Positions 7,505-15,629 of a stretch of DNA of 64,000 bases are shown here, piece after piece. Source of the DNA: Planctomycetota bacterium (lineage in GTDB: Bacteria > Planctomycetota > UBA8742 > UBA2392); NCBI GenBank assembly GCA_020848275.1, contig JADLAK010000015.1, forward strand, positions 145,827-209,826, read 5' to 3'. The notes under the pieces were generated by a model, which made no database searches, was not told the origin of the DNA, and was given only the letters and a program-made list of their open reading frames with translations. A program made the position numbers and the translations under genes. The stretch's first letter is position 1. Each line of letters opens with the position of its first letter.

Positions 7505-8587
7505 CTACGAACCGAGAATGTGGCAAGCCGAGGTCTTGATGATCGCGACGACATCGCGGCCCGCCGCCAGCGCGAGTTCGCTCGCCGCGGCACGGGTGAT
7601 GCGCGCCGCCAGTGTCGTCCCGCTGCGCTGGACGCGCAGGCGCACGAGGACTTCGGGGCCGACTTCGTCGACGTGTTCGACCGCACACGCCAGCGCGTTG
7701 CGCGCCGAAAGGCCCCGCGGCCGCTCCAGGCACAGGATGATTTCGTCGGCGTAGATGCCGACGGTGACTTGTTCGTCCGCTTTGGCCGCGCACAGCGGCG
7801 CGGCGAGATCGACGCCCTCGGCCAGCGCCAGCAGCGTCACGCCGCCCGCGGGGTCATGGATGCGTACATTCAGTCTGAGCAAATTATCGACGCCAATTAA
7901 ACCCGCGACGCCCAGCGCGCGCGGCTGCGACAGCACCTGAATCGGCGCTCCCTGCGCTACGATTTTCCCGGCATCGAGCACGATGCAATCGTCCGCCAGC
8001 GCAAGCAGCTCGCCCACTCGGTGGGTTACGAACAACATCGGGATTTCGAAGCGCCGTTTGACGTCGATTAGCAGCGCAAGAATGTCGCGCGCGAGTTCGC
8101 TGTCCAGCGCGTTCAGCGGTTCATCCAGCAGCAGCACTTGCGGTTGACACAACAGCGCGCGGCCAATGGCGACGCGCTGCTTCTCGCCCCCGGACAACTG
8201 CGACGGCCGGCTTTCCAGCAGCGGCTGCAGACGCAACGTGTCGATCACGCGCGCGCCGAAATCGCCCTCGAAGCGCGCAACCGCGTGCGGCGCGTACACC
8301 AGGTTGCTGCGCACACTCAGGTGATTGAAGAGCAGCGAATCCTGCGTGACGTAGCCGATCTCGCGGCGCTCGGGTTTGACGACCGTGCCGCCCGGCCGCA
8401 CGCAGATCGCGCGTGTGCGCAGCCGAATGTCCGCTTCCTGCGGCGTTGTTAAACCGGCGACGGCGTTGAGGATGCTGGATTTGCCCGAGCCCGACGGGCC
8501 AAAGATGCCCAGCACCGGGGCCTTGCTCTCGAATTTCACATCGAGGGCAAAGCGGCCGAAGCTGTGTTTTATCCGGGCCTCGATCAT
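7505..8587 (-). CDS. modC: Molybdate ABC transporter ATP-binding protein with Mop/TOBE domain
   Basis: 360 residues. The ATPase half has Walker A GPSGSGKSS near 32-40, signature LSGGEKQR, Walker B VLLLDEP and switch VTHR. The C-terminal third (about 290-355) has the LSARNALACAVEHVDEVGPEVLVRLR pattern of the molybdate-binding Mop/TOBE fold. This layout is that of ModC, which powers molybdate uptake at the inner membrane. The usual modA and modB genes are absent from the window, so it is a detached subunit or serves a permease elsewhere. The start codon abuts a palindromic repeat and shows no clear ribosome-binding site. Confidence 0.85.
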   Translation of the reverse strand: MIEARIKHSFGRFALDVKFESKAPVLGIFGPSGSGKSSILNAVAGLTTPQEADIRLRTRAICVRPGGTVVKPERREIGYVTQDSLLFNHLSVRSNLVYAPHAVARFEGDFGARVIDTLRLQPLLESRPSQLSGGEKQRVAIGRALLCQPQVLLLDEPLNALDSELARDILALLIDVKRRFEIPMLFVTHRVGELLALADDCIVLDAGKIVAQGAPIQVLSQPRALGVAGLIGVDNLLRLNVRIHDPAGGVTLLALAEGVDLAAPLCAAKADEQVTVGIYADEIILCLERPRGLSARNALACAVEHVDEVGPEVLVRLRVQRSGTTLAARITRAAASELALAAGRDVVAIIKTSACHILGS

Positions 8588-8588
8588 G

Positions 8589-8650
8589 CAGGTTCAGGTT
8601 CAGGTTCAGGTCAAGAAAAAGCAACGGCGTTGTTCTGAACCTGAACCTGC
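8589..8650. repeat. Tandem-word palindrome, word CAGGTT
   Basis: The left arm (8589-8611) is nearly four perfect CAGGTT copies; the right arm (8633-8650) carries the complement AACCTG. The whole gap between the modC start and the cysteine synthase stop consists of this element. The same word is used at 35677, 40061 and 48501. Confidence 0.85.
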
Positions 8651-8651
8651 T

Positions 8652-9590
8652 TTACGCGTCCCAGAGTTGCGCGCTGAAATACCGTTCGCCGGTGTCGCAC
8701 AGCAGCGTGACGATCTTCGCGTCGGCCTCACGCCGCGCGATCACGTGCGCGACGGCCAGGTATGCGCCCGAGCTTTGGCCGACAAACAGTCCGCGTCGCG
8801 CCAGTTTGCGGCAGTAGGTGTAGGCTTCGCCGACTTCGACATGCACGCGCTCGTCCACGAGTTTTTCGTCGAAGTTGCCCGGCCGCACGACCTTCGGGTC
8901 ATCGAGCGCCTTCAACCCTTCGATGCCGGGAAATTCGTCGGGCATGATCTGCACGACCTTCACCTTCGGGTTGTGTCCCTTCAACCGCCGCGCGACGCCG
9001 CTCAGCGTTCCGCCGGTGCCCACACCGGTCACAAGATGCGTGACATGGGGGCATTGCTCGATGATTTCGCGGCCCGTGGTCGTGTAATGCGCAAGCGGGT
9101 TTGCCGCATTGTTGTATTGGTCGATCAGGCAATACTTGTCGGCCTGCTCGCGCCCGAGCTTGTGCGCCCTCCGATGAGCCTCGTCGTAACCCAGCAGCGC
9201 ATCGGTGAGGATCAGTTCCGCCCCGTGCGCCGTGATGCGCTTGCGGCGTTCGTTGCTCGCGTTGCCCGGACACACCAGCGTGACGGGCAGATCGAGCGCC
9301 GCGCCCAGCATCGCGTAGGCGATGCCCGCGTTGCCCGAACTTGAATCAAGAATGCGGCGCTTGCCGAGTTTGCCGCTGACCAGCGCGTCGAGGATCATAA
9401 ACAGCACGCTGCGATCCTTGATGCTGCCGCCGGGATTGCGGAACTCGGCCTTGGCAAGGATCTGCGCACCCTTGGCGACGGGCTCAAAGGGCTCTATGCG
9501 CAACAGCGGGGTATTGCCGATAATGCCGAGCAACGGCACCGTCTTGGTGAGTTCGGCCAGCTTGGCGAGAATTTTTGCGGCGTCAGGCAT
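8652..9590 (-). CDS. Cysteine synthase family PLP enzyme (CysK/CysM)
   Basis: 312 residues of fold-type II. LGIIGNTPLLRI opens the domain, the PLP lysine is in NPGGSIKDRS, and SSSGNAGIAYA, TGVGTGGTLSGVAR and DTGERYFS follow. It makes cysteine from an activated serine and a sulfur donor. Its neighbour upstream on the same strand is a JAMM peptidase of the Mec type, which suggests a route using a protein thiocarboxylate (as in the mycobacterial CysM/CysO/Mec pathway) rather than free sulfide. No CysO-like carrier is visible here. I start at ATG 9590; an upstream extension to 9776 would run through repeats and into the peptidase gene. Confidence 0.87.
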   Translation of the reverse strand: MPDAAKILAKLAELTKTVPLLGIIGNTPLLRIEPFEPVAKGAQILAKAEFRNPGGSIKDRSVLFMILDALVSGKLGKRRILDSSSGNAGIAYAMLGAALDLPVTLVCPGNASNERRKRITAHGAELILTDALLGYDEAHRRAHKLGREQADKYCLIDQYNNAANPLAHYTTTGREIIEQCPHVTHLVTGVGTGGTLSGVARRLKGHNPKVKVVQIMPDEFPGIEGLKALDDPKVVRPGNFDEKLVDERVHVEVGEAYTYCRKLARRGLFVGQSSGAYLAVAHVIARREADAKIVTLLCDTGERYFSAQLWDA

Positions 9591-9600
9591 GGGCTTCGCT

Positions 9601-9660
9601 TGTCGCCGGTCGCATGTCGCTGGTCGTTTTGAATGGCGACCTGCAACCCGCGACCTGCGC
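9601..9660. repeat. Tandem-word palindrome, word GTCGCNGGTCGC
   Basis: The left arm (9601-9626) is degenerate copies of TCGCTGGTCG; the right arm (9636-9659) carries GCGACCTGC words complementary to it. The loop is about 9 bases. It fills the gap between the cysteine synthase and JAMM peptidase genes. Confidence 0.7.
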
Positions 9661-9661
9661 T

Positions 9662-10075
9662 TTATGCGTTTTCGATCTTTTCCTGCTCGAACGCAGTACC
9701 TTTGAGTTCGAAAGAATTGAAGTCCTTCGGCTCGCCCTTCTGTACGCTGACAATCACATACGAATAGCCCTCCCACGCGGCGTTAAGGTCGGTCTGCGAC
9801 GGTTTGGCCGGGTGATCCGGGTGGCTGTGGTAAATGCCGACAATTTCCAGCCCGCGCTTCTGGGCTTGGCGGTCCAGCCGCATGTAATCTTTCGGGTCGA
9901 GCTCGAAACGGTCGTGCGCGCGCTGCGTGTTCAAGTTGCCACAGCGCTGGGCCTCTGTCGCAATGCGTGCACCCGTGGCCGGACGACCGATCATCACGCC
10001 GCAACATTCGTGCGGGTATGTTTCGCGAGCGTGGGCGTTGATGGCTTGCCTTGCGGCGGCGGAAAGTTTCAGCAT
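9662..10075 (-). CDS. JAMM/MPN+ metallopeptidase of the Mec type (M67)
   Basis: 137 residues with a complete zinc JAMM motif: Glu in PHECCG near 22, then HSHPDHPAKPSQTD near 82-95 supplying two His and an Asp, with the conserved Ser. Stand-alone proteins of this length remove cysteine from a ThiS/CysO-like carrier (Mec) or trim other ubiquitin-like proteins. Being directly upstream of a cysteine synthase gene favours the Mec role: releasing cysteine from a carrier-cysteine adduct. A carrier gene is not present in the window. Confidence 0.85.
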   Translation of the reverse strand: MLKLSAAARQAINAHARETYPHECCGVMIGRPATGARIATEAQRCGNLNTQRAHDRFELDPKDYMRLDRQAQKRGLEIVGIYHSHPDHPAKPSQTDLNAAWEGYSYVIVSVQKGEPKDFNSFELKGTAFEQEKIENA

Positions 10076-10120
10076 CGCGGGAGACTACTAGAAAAACACA
10101 AGCAACAGCAACAGCCTGGC

Positions 10121-10189
10121 CGCCAAAACGCAAAACCGCAAAATAGCGCTTACCCCTTTTACGCTTTGGCGATTTTGCGGCCGCGTTTT
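10121..10189. repeat. Tandem-word palindrome, word CGCAAAA
   Basis: Left arm 10121-10149 (GCCAAAACGCAAAACCGC core) and right arm 10162-10189 (words complementary to it, TTTTGCG and CGTTTT). It occupies the gap between trmO and the JAMM peptidase gene. Confidence 0.75.
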
Positions 10190-10198
10190 GAAAGTAGT

Positions 10199-10753
10199 TC
10201 AGGGTTCAAACCGGTCGGGTGCGTCGGCGGCTTCGCCGATTTCGTCAAGCCAGCCCGCGCGCGCCTGGCCAAAGGCGTCGGTGTAGGGCACGTAGGGTTT
10301 GATATCGAGCACCGGCGTGCCATCGAGCAGGTCCAGCCCGCGCACCTTGATCACGCGGCCCTCCACCCCAACCACACGCAACGCCGAGAGCCCGATCGGG
10401 TTAGGCCGGTGCGGCGCGCGCGTCGCAAACAGGCCTCTCTTCACGCCCTTGGGGCCGCGCGGCGGCGCGACGAGCGTGTTCCAACCCTTGTTCAAATGCA
10501 GCCACGTAACGACCCAGACGTATTCGAAGCCAGCGAGGTCTTTCAGCGCCTGCTCGAAGTTGTGGCCTGCGACAAGTTCGATCTCGCCCTCCATCGCGCG
10601 GTCTTCCATCACCTGCGAGGTCACCGTCGGCTGGCGCGGCGTGCCGAAACGTTCCTTATAAGGAGAGCGTACATAGCCGATGATCTCGCACTCGATCCTC
10701 GCGGGAGCTGCGGCGTTGCTCGTGTGGTCCTGCGGCGGCTTGGTTCGTTTCAT
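10199..10753 (-). CDS. trmO: tRNA (adenine-N6)-methyltransferase TrmO (TsaA/UPF0066)
   Basis: 184-residue beta-barrel AdoMet enzyme that methylates t6A37 of threonine tRNAs to m6t6A. Family stretches are GYVRSPYKERFGTPRQP, RGLFATRAPHRPNPIGLS and DLLDGTPVLDIKPYVPYTD. The length covers the core domain without the longer C-terminal extension of the E. coli enzyme. It is transcribed divergently from the FAD oxidoreductase, with a palindrome between the two. Confidence 0.9.
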   Translation of the reverse strand: MKRTKPPQDHTSNAAAPARIECEIIGYVRSPYKERFGTPRQPTVTSQVMEDRAMEGEIELVAGHNFEQALKDLAGFEYVWVVTWLHLNKGWNTLVAPPRGPKGVKRGLFATRAPHRPNPIGLSALRVVGVEGRVIKVRGLDLLDGTPVLDIKPYVPYTDAFGQARAGWLDEIGEAADAPDRFEP

Positions 10754-10760
10754 TTTGTCA

Positions 10761-10797
10761 ATTGTAGGGGCGACGCATGCGCCGCCCCTACTACAAT
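10761..10797. repeat. Dispersed palindrome GTAGGGGCG...CGCCCCTAC
   Basis: GTAGGGGCG (10764-10772) is complementary to CGCCCCTAC (10783-10791), and outer ATTGTA/TACAAT arms extend it with a 3-base TAC duplication. It sits between divergent genes. It contains an ATG at 10777 that is in frame with the downstream oxidoreductase and could mislead start calling. Confidence 0.75.
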
Positions 10798-10803
10798 CCG
10801 GGC

Positions 10804-11940
10804 GTGCCTGAACGCCTGAAAAGCTACTGGGAACTCACCCTGCCCGTGCGCCACGTGACCGCCACGAGCGCACCCGCCAGCGTCGACGTGCTGATCGTCG
10901 GCGCGGGGTTTCTCGGCCTGTGGCTGGCGTATTTTCTTTCCGCGCGCAAAAACCCGCCGCGCATCCTCGTCGTCGAACGCGATACGCTCGGCTACGGCGC
11001 CAGCAGCCGCAACGCCGGCTTCCTTACTTGCGGCCACATCAGCGAAATCGTCTCCGACCTTGCCGAGAGCCCGCGCGAAGCAGTCTTCGCCGCGTTTTTG
11101 CGCCGCAAGCAGGGCGTGCAGACGATCCTCAACGAATTCCCGGACCTGCTGACGGACCCTTGCGGCAGCGCCGACTACGACCCGATCACAGACGAAAAGC
11201 GCGCGCTCGCCGATGAACTCAACGCCACGCTGGCTTCGCGCGGCGAGCCGCCGATTTACGACGAACGCGAGCTTGTTTTCGGCGGCAAGCCCCGGCGCGC
11301 GTTCTTCAACCGCTTCGATCGCGGCGTGCACCCCGTGCGGCTGTTGAAGGCGTTGCACGAACGCTGCGCCGCACACGGCGTGACGTTTGCCCACGGCGTC
11401 GAGGTGATGAACCTCGGCGATGGAAGCGCGAATGTCGTGCTCGCCGACGGCAAGCCCGCGAAAGTGAAGTACGGCCGCGCGTTCATCTGCACCAACGCTT
11501 TTGCGCGGCAGTTGAATGCCGCGACGGAGATCGTTCCCGGCCGCGGGCAGGTGATTATCACCACGCCCGTGGAAGCGAAAACATCGCACGCGCTGGGCTT
11601 TCTCAACGACGGCTACGACTATTTCAAGTTCGTCGACGGGCGATTGCTGATCGGCGGCGGCCGCCACATGTTCCGCGAGCGCGAGGAAACCACCGACCTC
11701 ACGCCAAGCGTCGAGGTGCGCAACTACCTGCAAGCCCTGGCGCGCCAGGTGATCGGCCACGACCGCTTCAGCGTCGAGCGCCACTGGGCCGGCATCATGG
11801 GTTTCAAATCGGGCGCGCACGTGTCGCTCACGCACGAGACGCGCATCGACGCCAGGACCAGCGAACTCCACGCTTGCGGCGGCATGGGCGTGGCGCTTTC
11901 GCCGGTTGTCGCCCAACAAACCGCGGCGAATTTCCCTTGA
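10804..11940 (+). CDS. FAD-dependent oxidoreductase, DAO/GlpO family
   Basis: About 378 residues. The dinucleotide-binding motif VLIVGAGFLGLWLAYFLS is near 29-46 and is followed by VVERDTLGYGASSRNAGF, where the SSRNAG stretch is typical of amino-acid or glycine oxidase-like enzymes. The C-terminal HACGGMGVALSP is the second FAD contact. Related proteins include gamma-glutamylputrescine oxidases, but the substrate cannot be read here. I prefer GTG 10804: the earlier ATG 10777 lies inside a dispersed palindrome, and the nine residues it would add are encoded by that repeat. Confidence 0.83.
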   Translation: MPERLKSYWELTLPVRHVTATSAPASVDVLIVGAGFLGLWLAYFLSARKNPPRILVVERDTLGYGASSRNAGFLTCGHISEIVSDLAESPREAVFAAFLRRKQGVQTILNEFPDLLTDPCGSADYDPITDEKRALADELNATLASRGEPPIYDERELVFGGKPRRAFFNRFDRGVHPVRLLKALHERCAAHGVTFAHGVEVMNLGDGSANVVLADGKPAKVKYGRAFICTNAFARQLNAATEIVPGRGQVIITTPVEAKTSHALGFLNDGYDYFKFVDGRLLIGGGRHMFREREETTDLTPSVEVRNYLQALARQVIGHDRFSVERHWAGIMGFKSGAHVSLTHETRIDARTSELHACGGMGVALSPVVAQQTAANFP

Positions 11941-11983
11941 TTGTGATTACAAGCTAAACTGCCGCCACTTTTCGGAGATCGCC

Positions 11984-12994
11984 ATGACTCGCCACTTTGC
12001 GCTGTGCGCCGCAATCCTTCTGTTGATGGTGTCGCGGCCGGTCTCCGCCGAAAAACTCCCGGCGGAACCAGCAAAGCCCGAGGCGCCCAAGGTCGATGAA
12101 GTCAAACCGATCAAGGAGCCGATCAAGCTCGAATGGAAGTGGAAGAAGGGCGACAAGCTTGAAGTGAAGTTCACCGACAAGCGCCAAATGACACGGTCAG
12201 CCGATGAAGCGCTGATCTCTAAAGAACAAACCGTTTACACGCTGGCCCACGAAGTCACAGACGTAGATGCCACCGGCGTTGCCACGGTGACACTCAAGTA
12301 TGAACAAATCACGTACTACAGGCTGGATGCGAAAGGCGAGACCAACTGGGATTCGAGCAATCAGCCGCCACCGGATAAAATCAAACCTAACGCCAAAATT
12401 GGCTTATACCTTTGTTACCTAAACCAGATCCTAACGCTGAAGGTTGCAGCTTCCGGCGAAGTGAAGTCCCTTACCGGCATGAACGCAATCATGGACAGGG
12501 TAAAGATCGCCCTCAAGGGCACCCCAGGTGAAGCCGCCACGATCAAAATCCTGGACAAGTGCATCATCGATTCGGTTTTCAAGGACCAGCTTTGCTTGAT
12601 CTACGGGCCGCTGCCGGGCAAGGCAGCCAAGACCGGCGACACCTGGAAACAAAACATCGAGGTGAACCAGCCCACGAGTGGAGTCACCAAGCAGGACCTT
12701 TCATTCACACTATCGGGCGTGGTCAAGCGAGAGAAAGATGAGCTTGTCAAAGTCGGCCTAAAAATCGTCCAGGATTTTGAAGCCGAAGAGGGCGGCGGGT
12801 ACAAGGACTATGATGTCGCCGCTGTCGATAAAGATATGGGTGGGGAGATCCTCTTTTCGCAAACCAAAGGCCGCGTGCATTCGGCCAAGCGCGGCGGCAC
12901 GTTTGACTTCGAATTGGCAGAGAAAAAGACAGGTGACAAGACCGTCTTGACCATCGACGGATGGTTCATCGCCGACTTGGCTCCGCGAAAATGA
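11984..12994 (+). CDS. Secreted protein of unknown function
   Basis: 336 residues. The first 22 or so (RHFALCAAILLLMVSRPVSA) form a clear signal peptide, followed by a Pro/Lys-rich linker and a beta-rich domain (about 45-335) opening with EWKWKKGDKLEVKFTD and containing GPLPGKAAKTGDTW. The pattern resembles periplasmic domains of unknown function seen in planctomycete-like genomes. I chose ATG 11984 because it begins a signal peptide and follows CGGAGATCGCC. Its stop overlaps the start of the CoA-transferase gene (ATGA), so the two are probably co-transcribed, though no functional link is obvious. Confidence 0.75.
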   Translation: MTRHFALCAAILLLMVSRPVSAEKLPAEPAKPEAPKVDEVKPIKEPIKLEWKWKKGDKLEVKFTDKRQMTRSADEALISKEQTVYTLAHEVTDVDATGVATVTLKYEQITYYRLDAKGETNWDSSNQPPPDKIKPNAKIGLYLCYLNQILTLKVAASGEVKSLTGMNAIMDRVKIALKGTPGEAATIKILDKCIIDSVFKDQLCLIYGPLPGKAAKTGDTWKQNIEVNQPTSGVTKQDLSFTLSGVVKREKDELVKVGLKIVQDFEAEEGGGYKDYDVAAVDKDMGGEILFSQTKGRVHSAKRGGTFDFELAEKKTGDKTVLTIDGWFIADLAPRK

Positions 12995-14322
12995 GCATCC
13001 ACGACATCCGCTGGCAGACACCGGAACAAGCCGTCGCCAAGATCAAATCCGGCGAGCGCGTGCTTATTGGCAGCGGCGCCGCCGAGCCCTCGCGACTGGT
13101 GCAGGCGCTGGCCGCGCGGGCGGGCGAGCTCGAGCGCGTCAATATCCTGCACATCCTGACGCTGGGCGACGCGCCCTATGTGTCGCCGCAATGCGCCAAG
13201 GCTTTTCGGCACACGGCGTTTTTCATCGGCCACAACGTGCGCGAGGCGGTGCAGGAAGGCCGCGCCGACTTCATGCCGATTTTCCTGAGTGAAATCCCGG
13301 CGCTGTTCGAGCGCCGTCTGCCGCTGGATTGGGCGCTGGTCCAACTCAGCCCGCCCGATCGCCACGGCTTCTGCACCGTCGGCGTTTCGGCGGACGTCGT
13401 GGTCAGCGCCATTCGCCACGCGCGCCACGTGATCGCCGAGATCAACCCGCGCATGCCGCGCACCAGCGGCAACACGCTGATTCGCGCCGCGGACCTGTTT
13501 GCGGCCTGCAAGGTTGACTACGCGCTGCCGGAACTTCCGGTGGACAAGATTGACGAAACCAGCAGCGCGATCGGCAAACACGTCGCCGGTTTGATCGACG
13601 ACGGCGATTGCCTTCAGTTAGGCATCGGCGCCATCCCCAATGCCGTGCTGGCGGAACTGCGCAACCACAAGCACCTCGGACTGCACACCGAAATGCTGTC
13701 TGACGGCATCGTGGACCTGGTGGATTGCGGCGCCATCGATTGTTCACGCAAAAATTATCACCCGGACAAAGCCATCTGCAGTTTCGCCATGGGCACCAGG
13801 CGGCTCTACGACTTCGTCGACGACAACCCCTTTGTCGAATTCTACGGCAACGAGTTCGTCAACGATCCTTTCAACGTCGCGCGCAACGACCGCATGGTCG
13901 CGGTCAACAGCGCCATCCAGATCGACTTGACGGGTCAAGTCAACGCCGATTCGTTCGGGTCACGGCCCTATTCAGGCATCGGCGGACAGGTCGATTTCAT
14001 CCGCGGCGCATCGCGCTCGCGCGGCGGCAAGCCCATCATCGCGCTGCCGAGCACCGCCAAGTGCGGCGAACTCAGCCGCATCACCCATATGCTGGCGCCG
14101 GGCGCAGGCGTGGTGACGAGCCGCGGCGACGTGCATTACGTGGTGACGGAATATGGCGTGGCGGACCTTTACGCCAAGGGCATCCAGGCGCGGGCGCGCG
14201 CGCTGATTGAAATCGCGCACCCGAAATTCCGCGAGCAACTTGAGAACGAGGCGTTCGATCTTAAGTACCTCACCCGGCGCCTGGTCCGGCCCGAAAAGCC
14301 GGCGAAGGGAAAGGCCAAGTGA
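12991..14322 (+). CDS. Acetyl-CoA hydrolase/4-hydroxybutyrate CoA-transferase family protein
   Basis: 443 residues of the class I CoA-transferase family. The N-terminal half contains IKSGERVLIGSGAAEPS, and the C-terminal half has LGIGAIPNAVLAEL followed by GLHTEMLSDG, whose glutamate forms the acyl-enzyme intermediate. GSRPYSGIGGQVDFIRGA and YGVADLYAKG are further family marks. It swaps CoA between small acids such as acetate and 4-hydroxybutyrate or propionate; the exact acid is not readable. It overlaps the upstream secreted-protein gene and the downstream rsmJ by 4 bases each. Confidence 0.87.
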   Translation: MSIHDIRWQTPEQAVAKIKSGERVLIGSGAAEPSRLVQALAARAGELERVNILHILTLGDAPYVSPQCAKAFRHTAFFIGHNVREAVQEGRADFMPIFLSEIPALFERRLPLDWALVQLSPPDRHGFCTVGVSADVVVSAIRHARHVIAEINPRMPRTSGNTLIRAADLFAACKVDYALPELPVDKIDETSSAIGKHVAGLIDDGDCLQLGIGAIPNAVLAELRNHKHLGLHTEMLSDGIVDLVDCGAIDCSRKNYHPDKAICSFAMGTRRLYDFVDDNPFVEFYGNEFVNDPFNVARNDRMVAVNSAIQIDLTGQVNADSFGSRPYSGIGGQVDFIRGASRSRGGKPIIALPSTAKCGELSRITHMLAPGAGVVTSRGDVHYVVTEYGVADLYAKGIQARARALIEIAHPKFREQLENEAFDLKYLTRRLVRPEKPAKGKAK

Positions 14323-15086
14323 CCGCGCCGACCATCGCCGCAGGTTCGAAATCTTTGGCCGATGAGCTCGGCCTGCCACTGATTAAATACACCCAGCGCG
14401 CGGGCAAACCGCTGTTTGACATGGTGCTGGAACGCCAGGACGGCCGATTGCAACTGCGCGACCTGCGCGAAAATGCGCCCGGCCCGATCCACGTGGACTT
14501 TCTCGACGACGCCGCGGCGTGGCGGCGTGAAACCACGGGAAAAAGGGACATGCTGGCGCGCGCCGTCGGCATCAAGCAGGGCGTGGAGCGACCGCTGGTC
14601 CTTGACGCGACGGCGGGACTGGGCCGCGACGCGTTCACGCTGTGCTGGCTGGGTTGCCGCGTCATCGCCTTTGAGCGCAATTTCATCGTCTACAAGTTGC
14701 TGGAAGACGGCGTGTTCCGCGCCTTTGAGTCCGACGATGAAGCCGGCGACGCCGTGCGCCGGCGGCTGGTCGTGGGCCGCGCAGACGCGCGCGAATACCT
14801 CGCCGGCCTTGCACCCGACGCGCGCCCCGACGTGGTCTACCTCGACCCGATGTTTCCCGAGCGCAAGAAAACCGCGGCGGTCAAAAAGGAAATGCAATAC
14901 CTCCAGGCGCTGCTTGGCGAAGAAGAGGATGCGGCGGCGCTGTTCGAGGCGGCTTTGAAATTCGCGCGCAAACGCGTGTTCGTCAAACGGCCGCTGCACG
15001 CGCCGCCACTTGCCGCCGCCAAGCCCTCGAACGTGCACGAGGGTAAAAGCGTGCGCTTTGATGTGTACGTGATTGCACCTCATTGA
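14319..15086 (+). CDS. rsmJ: 16S rRNA (guanine1516-N2)-methyltransferase RsmJ
   Basis: 255 residues. The AdoMet-binding motif LDATAGLGRDAF, the catalytic-type DPMFPERKKTAAVKKEM stretch and the FEMNFIV-like FERNFIVYKLL region are RsmJ hallmarks. The C-terminal KRPLHAPPL fits the same family. It starts with GTG, overlapping the CoA-transferase stop (GTGA), so translation is coupled. It is widespread in gammaproteobacteria and scattered elsewhere, so horizontal acquisition is possible. Confidence 0.88.
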   Translation: MTAPTIAAGSKSLADELGLPLIKYTQRAGKPLFDMVLERQDGRLQLRDLRENAPGPIHVDFLDDAAAWRRETTGKRDMLARAVGIKQGVERPLVLDATAGLGRDAFTLCWLGCRVIAFERNFIVYKLLEDGVFRAFESDDEAGDAVRRRLVVGRADAREYLAGLAPDARPDVVYLDPMFPERKKTAAVKKEMQYLQALLGEEEDAAALFEAALKFARKRVFVKRPLHAPPLAAAKPSNVHEGKSVRFDVYVIAPH

Positions 15087-15103
15087 CGTGATTTGGAGAG
15101 CCT

Positions 15104-15469
15104 ATGCCGGTTCTAAACGCGATCGTCCCCTGTGAAGATTTTGACGAAAGCCAAGTGCCTGGCATATTAACGGGCCCGGCGTACGTATTTGGGGACGAAT
15201 TTGGTCTGCCCGAGGACATTGCGGTACTGGTTTCTCTTGCTGCCGCTGGCGAACGAGATCGCATTTGGCTGGAACTTCGAACGCTGGACGGGACCGTTGT
15301 TAGTCGATCAGAGGCAGGTTTTTACAATGTTCCACAATACCACGTCGCGCAAGTCCACAGATTCATTGTTGATTTAAGACCTTTGGAGCGGCTTGGGCGG
15401 TATAATTTGGCGGTGGTCGTTGAGACCGAAACAGTAGGTGGCGCCGATGTCGTCTTCCATCAAATTTAA
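15104..15469 (+). CDS. DUF6941-like small protein, cassette copy 1
   Basis: 121 residues without signal peptide. The opening PVLNAIVPCEDFD, then FGLPEDIAVLVSLA, and a C-terminal strand region (GRYNLAVVVETE) suggest a compact beta-sandwich like the DUF6941 family. Two other proteins in this window (27687-28046, 55269-55631) share the layout: an N-terminal Leu/Cys strand, a central LxxPDG or LDG turn, then YxxxFxI and a final strand. The ribosome-binding site TTGGAGAG precedes the ATG. The next gene, a small basic protein, begins 23 bases before this stop. Function unknown. Confidence 0.7.
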   Translation: MPVLNAIVPCEDFDESQVPGILTGPAYVFGDEFGLPEDIAVLVSLAAAGERDRIWLELRTLDGTVVSRSEAGFYNVPQYHVAQVHRFIVDLRPLERLGRYNLAVVVETETVGGADVVFHQI

Positions 15470-15629
15470 GCCACGCCGCCCTCGAGACCCGCGTCGTCCG
15501 AAGGTAGCAGTGATTGTGCACATGCCTGACGGAAGCGTTCAGGTGCGAGACGCATCAGTCAAGCCGGAGCCCGGCAAAACGCAGCCGGTCGTCTATGAGT
15601 TTCCGCCGAGGCGACGTAAAACCGGCTAA
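15447..15629 (+). CDS. Small basic protein, cassette copy 1
   Basis: 60 residues, rich in Arg, Lys and Pro (PRRPRDPRRPK near the start, PPRRRK at the end) around one predicted beta-hairpin, VAVIVHMPDGSVQVRD. It overlaps the DUF6941-like gene by 23 bases, exactly the overlap seen in the third cassette. Similar in style to the small proteins at 28055 and 55052. Its gene converges on the downstream lipoprotein gene with a 4-base overlap. A nucleic-acid or ribosome contact would fit the charge, but nothing shows it. Confidence 0.6.
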   Translation: MSSSIKFKPRRPRDPRRPKVAVIVHMPDGSVQVRDASVKPEPGKTQPVVYEFPPRRRKTG

